From assembly GCF_900111015.1 (NCBI RefSeq), contig NZ_FOFS01000012.1, forward strand, positions 124,001 to 188,000: a stretch of 64,000 nucleotides of DNA. Reading direction: 5' to 3'. Both the position numbers and the translations under genes were made by a program. The DNA is from Solimonas aquatica. GTDB taxonomy: Bacteria > Pseudomonadota > Gammaproteobacteria > Nevskiales > Nevskiaceae. The notes under the pieces are model-generated. The model worked only from the letters and a program-made list of their open reading frames with translations. It was not told where the DNA came from and searched no databases. Numbering within the stretch: the first letter of the stretch is position 1; each line of letters begins with the position of its first letter. Positions 16,417 to 26,276 of the stretch are shown one piece after another.

Positions 16417-17202
16417 TCAGGCCGCCAGCGCCACCGGCTCGCACTCGCGCGCCGGGCTGCCGAGGAAGTGACGTGCGTAACGCGGATTCAGATCCTGCAC
16501 ATTGAGCAGCATGAACACATCGGCGCAGTTGAACTCGCGGTCCCAGTACGCCTCGCCGCAGGCTTTGGCGCCCAGGCTCAGATAGGCCTTGAGCAGCGGC
16601 GGCAGCCTGGGCTTGTCGCTGCTGCGGCGGTCCGGCGCGGGCAGGCGGATGTAGGGCCGCACGCGCTGATAGTCCGGCGCCATGTGCCGGTCGCTGATCT
16701 GCTGCAGGATGGCCTGCGCCTGCGCGCCGCCGTCCTCCAGCCCGATGGACGCGCAGCCGAACAGGTAGTCGTAACCTTCATTGGTGATGATGCCGGCGAT
16801 GCCCTGCCAGAGCGTGGCGATCACCGCGCCGCTGCGATACTCGGCGTCGACGCAGGTGCGGCCGATTTCCATCAGTCGCCCCGGCAGGCTGTCGAGCATG
16901 GCCAGATCGAATTCGCCGGCCGAGTAGAAGCCGCCGGCGGCGGCTGCATTGACGTCACTCAGGATGCGCGTGCAGGCGATGATGCGATCCTGATCGGCAT
17001 CGCGAACCAGCAGGTGCCGGCAATGCGGGTCATACTGGTCATGATCGATGTGCTGCTGGCCGCCGTCGATCTGTGCGCCGAGTTCTTCGGCGAAGATGCG
17101 GTAGCGCAGCTGCTGGGTGGCCAGCACTTCTTGTTGCGTCTGCGCGAAGCGGACTTCGAAGCGGGGACGTCGCGGCAGATCACCGTCGATGCGTGCGGAC
17201 AT
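16417..17202 (-). CDS. OlsB/hemolysin-like GNAT N-acyltransferase
   Basis: 261 residues beginning MSARIDGDLPRRPRFEVRFA, with GGAG about 10 bases upstream. The family N-terminus (VRFAQTQQEVLATQQLRYRIFAEELGA) and core (CRHLLVRD, GRLMEIGRTCV, FGCASI) belong to the acyl-ACP-dependent GNAT subgroup. That subgroup contains ornithine N-alpha-acyltransferase OlsB. The C-terminal FNCADVFMLLNV segment is also conserved. Expected reaction: transfer of a 3-hydroxyacyl group from ACP to an amino acid. It pairs with the following PlsC-type gene. The frame extends upstream to 17331, but without a ribosome site or conserved residues. Confidence 0.82.
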   Translation of the reverse strand: MSARIDGDLPRRPRFEVRFAQTQQEVLATQQLRYRIFAEELGAQIDGGQQHIDHDQYDPHCRHLLVRDADQDRIIACTRILSDVNAAAAGGFYSAGEFDLAMLDSLPGRLMEIGRTCVDAEYRSGAVIATLWQGIAGIITNEGYDYLFGCASIGLEDGGAQAQAILQQISDRHMAPDYQRVRPYIRLPAPDRRSSDKPRLPPLLKAYLSLGAKACGEAYWDREFNCADVFMLLNVQDLNPRYARHFLGSPARECEPVALAA

Positions 17203-17364
17203 GGGCGGGGTGCTCCATCGGTCTTTTGATGGCGCGCACTCTAAGGATGAAGCGATGAATGCTCCGTGACAGCGGCATGTCGATGTGATGACATCATGCG
17301 CCGTGCATGATGCGGGCGCTGCGCGAAGCACAGATGATTTCTTGATGACAGGGGAGTGTTGGGT

Positions 17365-17940
17365 ATGGGCACGTTGATTGCGGGTCTGCTGCTTTTTCTG
17401 GGTCTACATTCGGTGCGCGTGTTCGCCGACGACTGGCGCACGGCCATGGTCGGACGCATGGGGCTGCTGCCGTGGAAGGCCAGCTATGCGCTGGTGTCGC
17501 TGATCGGCTTCGTGCTGATCGTGATCGGATATGGCGAGGCGCGGCAGCAGGCGGTCGTGCTGTGGACGCCGCCGCTGGCCTTGCGTCATCTGGCCATGCT
17601 GCTGGATCTGATCGCCTTCGTGCTGGTGGTGGCGGCCTATGTGCCGCGCAACGCGCTCAAGCTGAAGCTCAAGCATCCCATGGTGCTGGGTGTGAAGGTC
17701 TGGGCGCTGGCGCATCTGCTCAGCAAGGGCACGCTGCCGGCGGTGCTGTTGTTCGGCGCCTTCCTGCTCTGGGCGATCATCGATTTCCGCAGTCTGCGTC
17801 AGCGTCCGGTGGCGCCGGCCTTTGCCGTGTCGGCGAATCCGCTGGCCACTGCGGTGACGGTGCTGCTGGGGCTGGTCGCCGGCTTTGCGTTCGCGCGCTG
17901 GGGACACCTGGCGCTGATCGGCGTGGCGCCGCTGGGTTGA
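17365..17940 (+). CDS. NnrU family integral membrane protein
   Basis: 191 residues and about five to six hydrophobic helices. Family features include the N-terminal LFLGLHSVRVF, the conserved GRMGLLPWKASYALVSLIGF, and ALKLKLKHPMVLGVKVWALAHLL. NnrU proteins were first linked to denitrification (nitrite and NO reductase expression), but no denitrification genes are present here. Some relatives act in carotenoid isomerisation in plants, so the function stays open. Start ATG 17365 with GGGGAG upstream; GTG 17356 is a poorer choice. Confidence 0.8.
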   Translation: MGTLIAGLLLFLGLHSVRVFADDWRTAMVGRMGLLPWKASYALVSLIGFVLIVIGYGEARQQAVVLWTPPLALRHLAMLLDLIAFVLVVAAYVPRNALKLKLKHPMVLGVKVWALAHLLSKGTLPAVLLFGAFLLWAIIDFRSLRQRPVAPAFAVSANPLATAVTVLLGLVAGFAFARWGHLALIGVAPLG

Positions 17941-17958
17941 GCCGGCGCCGCAGTCTGC

Positions 17959-17993
17959 GGACTGAAGGCGGCCGTGCTGGCCGCCTTCAGTCC
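17959..17993. terminator. Bidirectional hairpin between convergent nnrU-like and lipase genes
   Basis: Perfect 15-bp stem GGACTGAAGGCGGCC / GGCCGCCTTCAGTCC with a 5-base loop GTGCT. The right arm covers the last codons and stop of the lipase gene (stop 17987-17989). No long T-run is present, so the call rests on stem strength and the convergent position. Confidence 0.7.
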
Positions 17994-19291
17994 AGGAACT
18001 GACTGCAGTTCATGGTTCCCAGCGGCAACTCCGGAATCGGAATGCCACTGAGGCGTGCCTTCAGATACAGCAGCGCCTGTGCGGCGGTGGTGATCTGGAA
18101 CAGCGTGTGTCCGCCCAGCGTGCCGCGATAGTAGCGGACCGGCGCGCCGGCCTCGCACCAGCTGCGCACCATCGCATCGGCGCCGGCAACGGGCACCAGC
18201 TCATCCATGCGCGAGTGATAGACCAGGGTGTCGGCAATCGGCGTCAGGCCCTCCTGCGGCAGGCTGATCTGCGGTCCCACCGTGCGAAAGCCGTCGGAGG
18301 CGAAAGGATCGGCGACCGTGGTGTAGTCGGCGAGATGTCCGCTGGGATTCGGTGACTGATCACCGGTGTCGCCCGCGCAGCCATCGGCCAGCGCTGCAAA
18401 AGCCGCTTTGCCGCGCGCATTGAGGATGGGCAGCAGAAACTCCGGATACTCGCGGCTGATGCCTTCCGCCGCCGACAGCAGCAGGCTGAAGTAACGCGAA
18501 TTCGTGGTGCCGGGCTGATCGCCGTTTTTCAGGATGCCGATCAGATCCGCCGGCGTGCCCCCGATCGCCACGGCGCTGATCGGCAGTTCCGGCGCATAAC
18601 GGCGCTGCAGCGCGGCGGCCCAGGCGGTCGCGATGGCGCCGCCGGAATAGCCCCACATGCCCACCGGCGTGTCACTCGACAGCCCCAGCGGGGCGAACTG
18701 CAGGGCGGCGCGAATCGCATCGAGCGTGATTCTTCCGGCCAGCGGCCCGGCGGCATAAGCGGAGCGCGGCCCCTCATGATCCGGATAGACCAGGGTCACC
18801 CCGGCTTCGAGCAAAGGCAGCGGCGTCGAGTTTTCCGCCTGGCTGATGGGATTGGCGGTGCTGCCGGTCAAGGTATGCGAAGGCGCGCACTGATTGCCCA
18901 GAGCATCCTCGGCGTACTGGAAGGACACCAGGGCGGGCTCGCTGATCGTCGGCAGCAGTCGCTTGACCACGGTGGCGATGGCGATGATCGGCCTGTCGTT
19001 GGCGTCGCGCGAGGCAAAGCGCAGCTGCCAGGCGCGGTTGGGCAGCGGCAGATTCAGCAGCGGAGCGAACGTCACCGGTCTGGAGTCGAGCAGCGTGCCG
19101 GGCGGCGCGGAGGCCTCGTCGGCGAGCTGCGCGTAGAAGGGATCGCTCTCCGCGCTGGACGGATAGGCCACCGTGGGCGTCGAGCTCGAAGAGCTGACGC
19201 TGCAAGCCTGCAGCATCAGCAGCAGGATCAGCGCCAGGACGCCGTGTACGTATCGGGGCAGGCGTGAAACGGAAAAGCGTGAGGCGTGCAT
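17987..19291 (-). CDS. Secretory lipase-family lipoprotein
   Basis: Predicted outer-membrane or secreted lipoprotein esterase, 434 residues. An N-terminal hydrophobic stretch ends in a lipobox (LQAC, Cys about 30), then a Ser-rich linker. The alpha/beta-hydrolase domain has the nucleophile elbow WGYSGGA, with candidate catalytic Asp in HSRMDELVP and His in LGGHTLFQ. This architecture matches the fungal-type secretory lipase family (LIP). Substrate unknown. It stands alone, convergent with the NnrU-like gene. Confidence 0.82.
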   Translation of the reverse strand: MHASRFSVSRLPRYVHGVLALILLLMLQACSVSSSSSTPTVAYPSSAESDPFYAQLADEASAPPGTLLDSRPVTFAPLLNLPLPNRAWQLRFASRDANDRPIIAIATVVKRLLPTISEPALVSFQYAEDALGNQCAPSHTLTGSTANPISQAENSTPLPLLEAGVTLVYPDHEGPRSAYAAGPLAGRITLDAIRAALQFAPLGLSSDTPVGMWGYSGGAIATAWAAALQRRYAPELPISAVAIGGTPADLIGILKNGDQPGTTNSRYFSLLLSAAEGISREYPEFLLPILNARGKAAFAALADGCAGDTGDQSPNPSGHLADYTTVADPFASDGFRTVGPQISLPQEGLTPIADTLVYHSRMDELVPVAGADAMVRSWCEAGAPVRYYRGTLGGHTLFQITTAAQALLYLKARLSGIPIPELPLGTMNCSQFLD

Positions 19292-19460
19292 TGTTCAGAG
19301 GGACTCGCGTGGCGGTGGGTCCGGACTCGAGGTCCGTCCACAATGGCCAGCAAAAAGGATGTCAGGGTGGCCCGAGGGCGGCCGCGTGGACGCGGATCGC
19401 GTCGCGACCGGAATGAAAACGCCAGCCTGCGCGCAGCCTCAGGCGGCGCGCAGGCCGCCC

Positions 19461-21950
19461 TCAGCGCTTGAACCAGGCCGGATGCGTGTCGGCCTGTGTC
19501 CAGATGCGCTCGTGCAGGCGCGAGAGTGCCAGCGCATCGAGCAGCAGCAGATTGCGCTGCGCCTCGCTCAGGCTCGCCGGGTCCTTGCGCGCGGCCTCGT
19601 CGGCGGCCTTGAGCAGATCGGCGCGCGCGCGCGCCGGCAGCTTCTCGCGGCGCCGGCCGACCAGGGCGGCGAGGGCATTGGCGATGGGTTGCACGGCGCT
19701 GCTGCGAAAGTCCGGATATTCCGGCGCGCGACGCAGGAAGGCTTTCAGATGGCGCAGCTCGCGCGGCGTGATCGATTCTTCCGGAATCAGGAAGAAGCGC
19801 TGCTCGCGCATGCGCCGCCCCAGCGTCGCGCGCGAACTCCACACCGACAGCGGAATGGCAATCACCAGGCTGCCGGCCACCGGCAGCAGCCACCACAGAA
19901 AGCTGGGATTGAGCCAGTACACCAGCGCCAGCCAGAACAGGCCCAGCACGCTGCCGCCACCATGACGGACGATGGCCTGACTCCAGGGCGTGGCATCGTC
20001 ATTGCGCGGCGGTGATTTCCACTGCACCGGAATGCCCAGCAGTGCCGAGACCACGTACTGCGTGTGGAACAGCATGCGGATCGGCGCCAGCAGTGCCGAG
20101 AACAGCATCTCCATCAGCAGGCTGCCGAACAGGCGCAGACGTCCGCCATAAGGGCGCGCATCTTCCTGGCGCAGCATCAGCAGCAGGGCCGAGAGCAGCT
20201 TGGGCAGGAACAGCAGGCTCATGGTGCCGGCGAACAGGCGGATCGCCCATTCCGGATGCCATTCCGGCCAGGTGGGAAAGAGCTGATAGGGCTGCGTGAA
20301 GTACTGCGGCTCGCTGAGCATGAACACCGCGAGCAGGCCGGTGGACATCGCCAGCGAGATGAACCACAGCGGCGCGGACAGGTAGGCCATCACGCCGGTC
20401 ATGAACACCGCGCGATGCGCCGGATGCAGGCCGGAAGTGAAGAACAGCTGGAAGTTCTGCAGATTGCCCTGGCACCAGCGCTGGTCGCGCTTGAGTTCGT
20501 CGAGCAGGGTGGGCGGCATCTCTTCATAGGAGCCGGGCAAATCGTAGGCGATCCATACCGCCCAGCCGGCGCGGCGCATCAGCGCCGCTTCCACGAAGTC
20601 GTGCGAGAGGATTTCACCGGACAGGCCGCCGCTGCCGGGCAGGCGGCCCAGGGCGCAGTGCTGCATGAAGGGGGCGACGCGGATGATGGCGTTGTGGCCC
20701 CAGTAGTGCGACTCGCCCAGCTGCCAGAAGTGCAGGCCGGCGGTGAACAGCGGACCGTAGACGCGCGTGGCGAACTGCTGGATGCGCGAGTACAGCGTCT
20801 CGCGGCCGGCGGCGCGCGGCGCGGTCTGGATGATGCCGGCGGAAGGATTGGCTTCCATCAGCTGCACCAGACGCTGCAGGCATTCGCCGGACATCACGCT
20901 GTCGGCGTCCAGAATCACCATGTGCTGGTACTTGCTGCCCCAGCGCCGGCACCAGTCGGCGATGTTGCCGGACTTCTTCTTGATGCGATGGATGCGGCGG
21001 CGATAGAAGATGCGGCCGAAGCCGTCCACCGCGCGGCACAGCTCCAGCCAGGCCGGCATTTCGGCGGCGCGCGCATCGGCCTTGCCGCTGTCGGAGAGGA
21101 TGTAGAAGTCGAAGTGGTCGATCAGACCACGCCGCTTCACCGACTCGATGGTGGCGCGCACGCCGGCGAAGACACGGGCGACGTCCTCGTTGCAGATCGG
21201 CACCAGAATCGCGGTGTTGCGACCGGGCTTGAGCGGGGCATCGGCCGCCGCCGTGGCGGAGATCGCGTATTTGTCGCGCTTGAACAGCAGCACGAAGAAG
21301 CCGAACACGGCGGTCCAGAAGCCCGCGGAGATCCAGGCGAACAGAATCGTGTACAGCACCAGGCTGGCCAGCTCCAGCGGATGATGGCCCTTGTAGGGCA
21401 TCACCGCCGACATCAGATAGGTGGCCACGATGGTCTGCAGGGCAATCAGCAGCACCAGCAGCGCACGGCGAATGCTGGCGCTGGTGCCCCAGGCCACTTC
21501 GGTCTGATCCAGGGCCTTGCGCTGCGGCGCGGGCGGCAGCTGGCCGTCGTGCGGACTGATGTGATGACCATTGCCCTGCGCGCGGCGCGCCAGCCAGGCC
21601 CAGAGCCGGCGGATCGGATTGTTGTTCCAGGGCAGCGGCGCCATCGAGGCGCGCAGCAGCGGCGGCGTGGTGAACAGGCGCGCGCGCGGACCGGACTGCA
21701 GCACGCTGTCCAGCCGGACATCGCCGGGCTGCGCGGGATTCAGGCTGCTGCGCAGGCGCGCTTCGCAGCTGTGCAGCGTGGCCAGTTCAGCGCTCTGCTC
21801 CTGCTGCGCGGCCAGGCGGTTGTGCAGGCCGGTGAAGCGCTCGGTGCTGGCCGGAGTCTCGTCGGCAACCGCGCCTTGCGTGAGAACCGTGGGGAGCTGC
21901 TGGAGATAGTCGGCAAGGCGACGGGCAGGCGGTGGTGCGGTTTGGTTCAC
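19461..21950 (-). CDS. mdoH: Glucans biosynthesis glucosyltransferase H
   Basis: Inner-membrane family 2 glycosyltransferase (OpgH) that polymerises UDP-glucose into the backbone of osmoregulated periplasmic glucans; 829 residues. The cytoplasmic GT domain shows ILVPICNEDV, ILDADSVM (DxD), SHDFVEAALMRRAGW and RDQRWCQGN (QxxRW). It is flanked by two N-terminal and about six C-terminal membrane helices. A long acidic/Gln-rich N-terminal tail precedes the first helix. It lies 107 bases downstream of mdoG, the usual order. Confidence 0.96.
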   Translation of the reverse strand: MNQTAPPPARRLADYLQQLPTVLTQGAVADETPASTERFTGLHNRLAAQQEQSAELATLHSCEARLRSSLNPAQPGDVRLDSVLQSGPRARLFTTPPLLRASMAPLPWNNNPIRRLWAWLARRAQGNGHHISPHDGQLPPAPQRKALDQTEVAWGTSASIRRALLVLLIALQTIVATYLMSAVMPYKGHHPLELASLVLYTILFAWISAGFWTAVFGFFVLLFKRDKYAISATAAADAPLKPGRNTAILVPICNEDVARVFAGVRATIESVKRRGLIDHFDFYILSDSGKADARAAEMPAWLELCRAVDGFGRIFYRRRIHRIKKKSGNIADWCRRWGSKYQHMVILDADSVMSGECLQRLVQLMEANPSAGIIQTAPRAAGRETLYSRIQQFATRVYGPLFTAGLHFWQLGESHYWGHNAIIRVAPFMQHCALGRLPGSGGLSGEILSHDFVEAALMRRAGWAVWIAYDLPGSYEEMPPTLLDELKRDQRWCQGNLQNFQLFFTSGLHPAHRAVFMTGVMAYLSAPLWFISLAMSTGLLAVFMLSEPQYFTQPYQLFPTWPEWHPEWAIRLFAGTMSLLFLPKLLSALLLMLRQEDARPYGGRLRLFGSLLMEMLFSALLAPIRMLFHTQYVVSALLGIPVQWKSPPRNDDATPWSQAIVRHGGGSVLGLFWLALVYWLNPSFLWWLLPVAGSLVIAIPLSVWSSRATLGRRMREQRFFLIPEESITPRELRHLKAFLRRAPEYPDFRSSAVQPIANALAALVGRRREKLPARARADLLKAADEAARKDPASLSEAQRNLLLLDALALSRLHERIWTQADTHPAWFKR

Positions 21951-22057
21951 GATGCGCGCAGGCTCTGGCGATGAGCGACCGCGGGCCTCGGCCGCCTTCT
22001 GAGGCCGCAGAGTGTAACGAAACTTGCCCGTGCGCCGCTGTCAGCGCGCGGCGCGGC

Positions 22058-23566
22058 TCAGCGCGGTTCGGGCGGCAGGATGTACGCCCAGCTTTCTGAG
22101 ATGTTGTCGTCGCCGTTGCGCAGCACGGCGCGCATCTCCAGGGGCTTGGCTTCGTCGATGCGGCGCACGCGCAGAATCAGGCGCCAGCCGCCGGTGGCAT
22201 CGTTCTTCACCACCTGACGTTCCAGCAGTTCGCCGTTGTCCGCCACCCAGACGCCGGCCAGCAGCTTCTGGTCCGACTTCAGATAGTCCAGCTGACCGCC
22301 CTGGAAGTCGACGATGTAGCGATAGCTGTTGTCGGCATTGCGCGAGCGGCGCGTCTGCGCCACCCAGGCCAGCGGCGGCTTGGTTTCCAGCCGGCCCTGC
22401 CAGAACAGGCTGTATTCCAGATCCAGCTGGCTGCCGGCGGTGGGGTTCTGCTCCGGCACCCAGTAGGCGACCACGTTGTCGTTGGTGGCGTCCTTGGTGG
22501 GAATCTGCACCAGCTCCACGCGGCCCTTGCCCCAGTCGTTCTTCGGCGCGATCCAGACGCTGGGACGCAAGTCGTAACGCGCATCCAGGTCTTCGTAATG
22601 CGCGAAGTCGCGGTCGCGCTGCATCAGGCCGAAGCCGCGCGGATTGGTGGCGGCAAAGGAGGTGATCAGCAGGCGCTTGGGATTGACCAGGGGGCGCCAG
22701 ATCCATTCCTGATCGGTCTGCAGCGACAGGCCCTCGGAGTCATGCACCTCGGGCCGGTAATCCTCGTTGGCCGAGGGCTGATGCGAGGCGAACAGGAACA
22801 TGCTGGACAGCGGCGCCACGCCCAGCTTGCCGACATCGCCACGAAAATACAGACGCGCCTTGATTTCGGTGGCGGTGGATTCGCCGGGGCGGATCTGGAA
22901 GCGGTAGGCGCCGGTGACGCGGCGCGAGTCCAGCAGCGCGTAGATGGTCAGCTCGCGGTCTTCCGGGCGCGGCCAGTGAATCCAGAATTCGCGGAAGGCC
23001 GGGAATTCCTCGCCGGACAGCTCGCCGGTGTCGATGGCCAGGCCGCGCGCCGATTCGCCGTAGACCTGGTTCTTGCCCAGCGCGCGGAAATAGCTGGCGC
23101 CCTGGAAGGCGATCAGCTCGTCCTTCACATCCTTGGCATTGAGCGGGTAGTGCACGCGAAAGCCGGCGAAGCCCAGGTTGCGCAGCTTGTCGGCATCGAT
23201 GTTGTTGCTGCCGTAGTCGAAGTTTTCCGGCTGGAAGGGAATCTTGCGCACCCCTTCGGCCGTGATCAGATTGAGCTTGACGATCTGATTGAAATACAGG
23301 CCCGGGTGATAGAACTGGATTTCAAAAGGCAGCTTGTTGCCATGCCAGAGCGCACGTTCCGGCTTGTACTGGATCTGCTTGTACTGCTCGTAGCTCAGAT
23401 CGGTGAGCGCCTTGGGCAGATCGGCATCCGGGCGGTCGTAGGGCTTGGCGGCCAGGGCCTTGGCGCGATGCGCGACATCGTCGAAGTCGAAAGCCTGCGC
23501 GGCCTGCGCCAGCAGCGTGCCGGCCAGCAACAGGGCGAAGCGATGGAGCAGTGGACGGAGGATCAC
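22058..23566 (-). CDS. mdoG: Glucans biosynthesis protein G
   Basis: Periplasmic OpgG, 502 residues, required for branching or release of osmoregulated periplasmic glucans. The start is a GTG at 23566 (V-I-L-R-P-L-L-H-R), giving a signal peptide LLHRFALLLAGTLLAQAAQA followed by the mature start FDFDDVAHRAKALAAKPY. Other family blocks seen are QIQYKPERALW, EIQFYHPGLYF and FAGFRVHYPLN. The open frame continues much further upstream over the RNase T gene in another frame, and that part is rejected. Operon with mdoH. Confidence 0.95.
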   Translation of the reverse strand: MILRPLLHRFALLLAGTLLAQAAQAFDFDDVAHRAKALAAKPYDRPDADLPKALTDLSYEQYKQIQYKPERALWHGNKLPFEIQFYHPGLYFNQIVKLNLITAEGVRKIPFQPENFDYGSNNIDADKLRNLGFAGFRVHYPLNAKDVKDELIAFQGASYFRALGKNQVYGESARGLAIDTGELSGEEFPAFREFWIHWPRPEDRELTIYALLDSRRVTGAYRFQIRPGESTATEIKARLYFRGDVGKLGVAPLSSMFLFASHQPSANEDYRPEVHDSEGLSLQTDQEWIWRPLVNPKRLLITSFAATNPRGFGLMQRDRDFAHYEDLDARYDLRPSVWIAPKNDWGKGRVELVQIPTKDATNDNVVAYWVPEQNPTAGSQLDLEYSLFWQGRLETKPPLAWVAQTRRSRNADNSYRYIVDFQGGQLDYLKSDQKLLAGVWVADNGELLERQVVKNDATGGWRLILRVRRIDEAKPLEMRAVLRNGDDNISESWAYILPPEPR

Positions 23567-23597
23567 GGGCGTGGCTTTGTAAAATGATTTTTCCGCA

Positions 23598-24257
23598 TTA
23601 TGCGGGATCGTCTCCGGCCGCGGCAGCGGCCAGGCTGGCCTCGAACAGCGGTCGGATGCGGTTGACCAGCAGACAGAACAGATCGGCGGTTTTCTCGGCA
23701 TCGTAAATCGCCGAATGCGCCGAGGCGGCGTCGTAGCCCAGACCGGAAACCTGCAGGGCGCGCGCCAGCACGGTCTGGCCCAGCGCGGCGCCGGCCAGGG
23801 TGGCGGTGTCGAAGACGCTGAAGGGGTGAAACGGGCAGCGTTTCTGGCCGGTGCGGGCCACGGCGGCGTTGACGAAGCCCAGATCGAAATGGGCGTTGTG
23901 GCCGACCAGCACCGCACGGGTGCAGCCGTTGTCGGACACCGCCTTGCGGATCGGCTTGAACAGATGATCCAGGGCCTCGCGCTCCGGCATCGCCAGACGC
24001 AGCGGGTTGTCGATCTTGATGCCGTTGACCTCCAGCGCCGCCTTCTCGATGTTGGCGCCTTCGAACGGTGTGACGTGGGCAAACACGGTTTCGCGCCGCA
24101 CCAGCTGGCCCTGCTCGTCCAGGCCCAGAATCACTGCGGCCACCTCCAGCAGGGCATCGGTCCTGGCATTGAAACCGCCGGTTTCGACATCCACCACCAC
24201 CGGCAGAAAGCCGCGAAAGCGGTGGCCGATCTTGGTCTTGGGGCTGCTGGCGTCCAT
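23598..24257 (-). CDS. rnt: Ribonuclease T
   Basis: DEDDh-type 3'-5' exoribonuclease that trims tRNA CCA ends and matures other stable RNAs; 219 residues. All five catalytic residues fall at the same positions as in the E. coli enzyme: D23 and E25 (VVDVETGGF), D125 ([10 protein letters not shown]), H181 and D186 ([12 protein letters not shown]). It is oriented toward mdoG with a 31-base gap, so the three genes may share transcription. Divergent from argG. Confidence 0.96.
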   Translation of the reverse strand: MDASSPKTKIGHRFRGFLPVVVDVETGGFNARTDALLEVAAVILGLDEQGQLVRRETVFAHVTPFEGANIEKAALEVNGIKIDNPLRLAMPEREALDHLFKPIRKAVSDNGCTRAVLVGHNAHFDLGFVNAAVARTGQKRCPFHPFSVFDTATLAGAALGQTVLARALQVSGLGYDAASAHSAIYDAEKTADLFCLLVNRIRPLFEASLAAAAAGDDPA

Positions 24258-24313
24258 GGCTGGGGGGTTTTCGCGAAGCGCCTAGGATACCCGTTTTGCC
24301 ACGCCTGCCCCGC

Positions 24314-24319
24314 TATAAT
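24314..24319 (+). promoter_or_regulatory. Candidate -10 box for argG
   Basis: Perfect TATAAT 38 bases ahead of the argG start in the rnt-argG divergent gap. No good -35 lies at the correct spacing (TTGCCA at 24296-24301 is only 12 bases away), so an activator may be needed or the match may be chance. Confidence 0.45.
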
Positions 24320-24356
24320 CGCCGCCCGTTTTCGTTTATTGCCCGCGAGTATCCCC

Positions 24357-25568
24357 ATGTCCAAGTCGCGCAAGATCGCGCTCGCCTATTCCGGCGGCCT
24401 CGACACCTCGGTCATTCTCAAATGGCTGCAGGACACCTATGACGCCGAGGTGGTGACCTTCACCGCCGACATCGGCCAGGGCGAGGAGCTGGATTCCGTG
24501 CGCCCCAAGGCGCAGCAGTTCGGCGTCAAGGAAATCTTCATCGACGATCTGCGTGAAGAATTCGTGCGCGACTTCGTGTTCCCGATGTTCCGCGCCAATG
24601 CCCTCTACGAAGGCGAGTACCTGCTGGGCACTTCCATCGCCCGCCCGCTGATCGCCAAGCGCCTGGTGGAGATCGCGCGGCAGACCGGCTGCGACTCGAT
24701 CAGCCACGGCGCCACCGGCAAGGGCAATGATCAGGTGCGCTTCGAACTCGGTGCCTATGCGCTGTGGCCGGAAGTGAAGGTGATCGCGCCCTGGCGCGAG
24801 TGGGACCTCAACTCGCGCGAAAAACTGCTGGCCTATGCCGAGAAGCACGGCATTCCCATCACCAAGAAGAAGGGCGGCGGCTCGCCTTATTCGATGGACG
24901 CCAACGCCCTGCACATCTCCTACGAAGGCGGCGGTCTGGAAGATCCCTGGTGGTGCCCGCCGGATGACATCTGGCGCCTGACCAGGAACCCGGAAGATGC
25001 GCCGGCCGAAGCGCAGATCGTCACCATCGAGTTCGACAAGGGCGATGCGGTGGCGGTGGACGGCGTGCGCGGCACGCCCTTCGAAGTGCTCGACAAGCTC
25101 AATCAGCTGGGCGGCCTGCATGGCATCGGCCGGCTCGATCTGGTGGAGAACCGCTACGTCGGCATCAAGAGCCGTGGCTGCTACGAAACCCCGGGCGGTA
25201 CCATCCTGCTCAAGGCGCACCGCGCCATCGAATCGCTGTGCCTGGATCGCGAGCAGGCGCATCTGAAGGACGAGCTGATGCCCAAGTACGCCAGCCTGGT
25301 CTACAACGGCTACTGGTGGAGCCCGGAGCGTCGCGCCCTGCAGGCCCTGATCGACGCCACCCAGGAACGCGTCAACGGCGAAGTGCGCCTGAAGCTGTAC
25401 AAGGGCAATGTCTACAACGCCGGCCGCCGTTCCAAGGACTCGCTGTTCGACGCCACCCTGTCCACCTTCGAGGACGATCGCGGCGCCTACAACCAGAAGG
25501 ACGCCGAGGGCTTCATCCGCCTCAACGGCCTGCGTCTGCGCACGGGTGCCAAGCGCGATCAGCGCTGA
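24357..25568 (+). CDS. argG: Argininosuccinate synthase
   Basis: ATP-dependent condensation of citrulline and aspartate in arginine synthesis; 403 residues. PP-loop [10 protein letters not shown] at residues 8-17, then [14 protein letters not shown] and the citrulline/aspartate site [23 protein letters not shown]. This is the shorter, widespread form, not the E. coli-type 447-residue form. ATG 24357 gives [14 protein letters not shown]. Monocistronic: argH is not adjacent, and a strong terminator follows. Confidence 0.97.
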   Translation: MSKSRKIALAYSGGLDTSVILKWLQDTYDAEVVTFTADIGQGEELDSVRPKAQQFGVKEIFIDDLREEFVRDFVFPMFRANALYEGEYLLGTSIARPLIAKRLVEIARQTGCDSISHGATGKGNDQVRFELGAYALWPEVKVIAPWREWDLNSREKLLAYAEKHGIPITKKKGGGSPYSMDANALHISYEGGGLEDPWWCPPDDIWRLTRNPEDAPAEAQIVTIEFDKGDAVAVDGVRGTPFEVLDKLNQLGGLHGIGRLDLVENRYVGIKSRGCYETPGGTILLKAHRAIESLCLDREQAHLKDELMPKYASLVYNGYWWSPERRALQALIDATQERVNGEVRLKLYKGNVYNAGRRSKDSLFDATLSTFEDDRGAYNQKDAEGFIRLNGLRLRTGAKRDQR

Positions 25569-25594
25569 ATCGGGCGGCCGCGCCTGCAGACAAG

Positions 25595-25624
25595 ACGGCC
25601 TGCCTGCGCAGGCCGTTTTTTTTT
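25595..25624 (+). terminator. Intrinsic terminator after argG
   Basis: Nine-bp stem ACGGCCTGC / GCAGGCCGT, 4-base loop, followed by nine consecutive T. Textbook rho-independent terminator. Confidence 0.95.
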
Positions 25625-25651
25625 GGAGCGGATCGTCTGCTGCGGCTGACC

Positions 25652-26152
25652 TTATTCGGCTGTCCCGAACACCTTGGCCAGCACCTCGAGCTGCCGGTGC
25701 AGGTCCGGGCCGAGGACGGCGCGCAGGGAGGCGGTCTGATGGTCGGTCTTGACGCCGGCGTCGGCCAGACGGGCCTGCAGCTCGGCCGGCGACAATCCGG
25801 CGACCTGCGCCAGCACCGGCAGCGGGGCCTGCGCCAGCGCCTGCACCGGTGCGGCAAAGGCCGGCTTGCCGCCTTTGCCCTCTTCGCCGATGGGCAAAAA
25901 GCTCAGTGCCAGCACCAGCACGCCGGCGCCGATCAGCAGTTGGCCGGTGCGCGAGCGCAGATGCAGCTTGAAGCCCGGCAGATTGGCGAGCACATGCAGG
26001 AGCGCGGCTGCGACCAGCAGCCAGCTCAGCCATTCATGGGCGAGCTTGTTGGCGCCGCTGTCGAGGTGAAAGAACATCAGGATGCCGGTGATGGCCAGCA
26101 GGATGAAGCTGCCGGTCAGCAGCGGCGTGACCCATTTGCGTTGCAGGAACAT
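25652..26152 (-). CDS. DUF4405-type membrane protein
   Basis: 166 residues from ATG 26152 (AAGG upstream). The first 105 residues contain three hydrophobic helices with several membrane histidines (FFHLD, LAHEWLSW, LLHVL, FKLHLRS). This pattern is typical of DUF4405 and cytochrome b-like proteins, so heme binding is possible but not shown. The C-terminal 60 residues are a soluble Ala-rich tail ending in a helical segment. Convergent with argG and its terminator. Function unknown. Confidence 0.65.
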   Translation of the reverse strand: MFLQRKWVTPLLTGSFILLAITGILMFFHLDSGANKLAHEWLSWLLVAAALLHVLANLPGFKLHLRSRTGQLLIGAGVLVLALSFLPIGEEGKGGKPAFAAPVQALAQAPLPVLAQVAGLSPAELQARLADAGVKTDHQTASLRAVLGPDLHRQLEVLAKVFGTAE

Positions 26153-26276
26153 GTGTGACCTTGTGGTTTTTGGGGGGCGGCACTGCCAGTGATGTGGTCG
26201 CGCCATGCCTCGCAAAAGGCCCTTTACACATTTTTACCTGCCGGGCTTGCGCTGAAGCTCGGCTGCGGCATGGCCG

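Noticed and set aside
20064-21974. 636-codon plus-strand open frame opposite mdoH
   Set aside because: Antisense shadow with low-complexity Gln/Ala/Gly content; mdoH has complete motifs.
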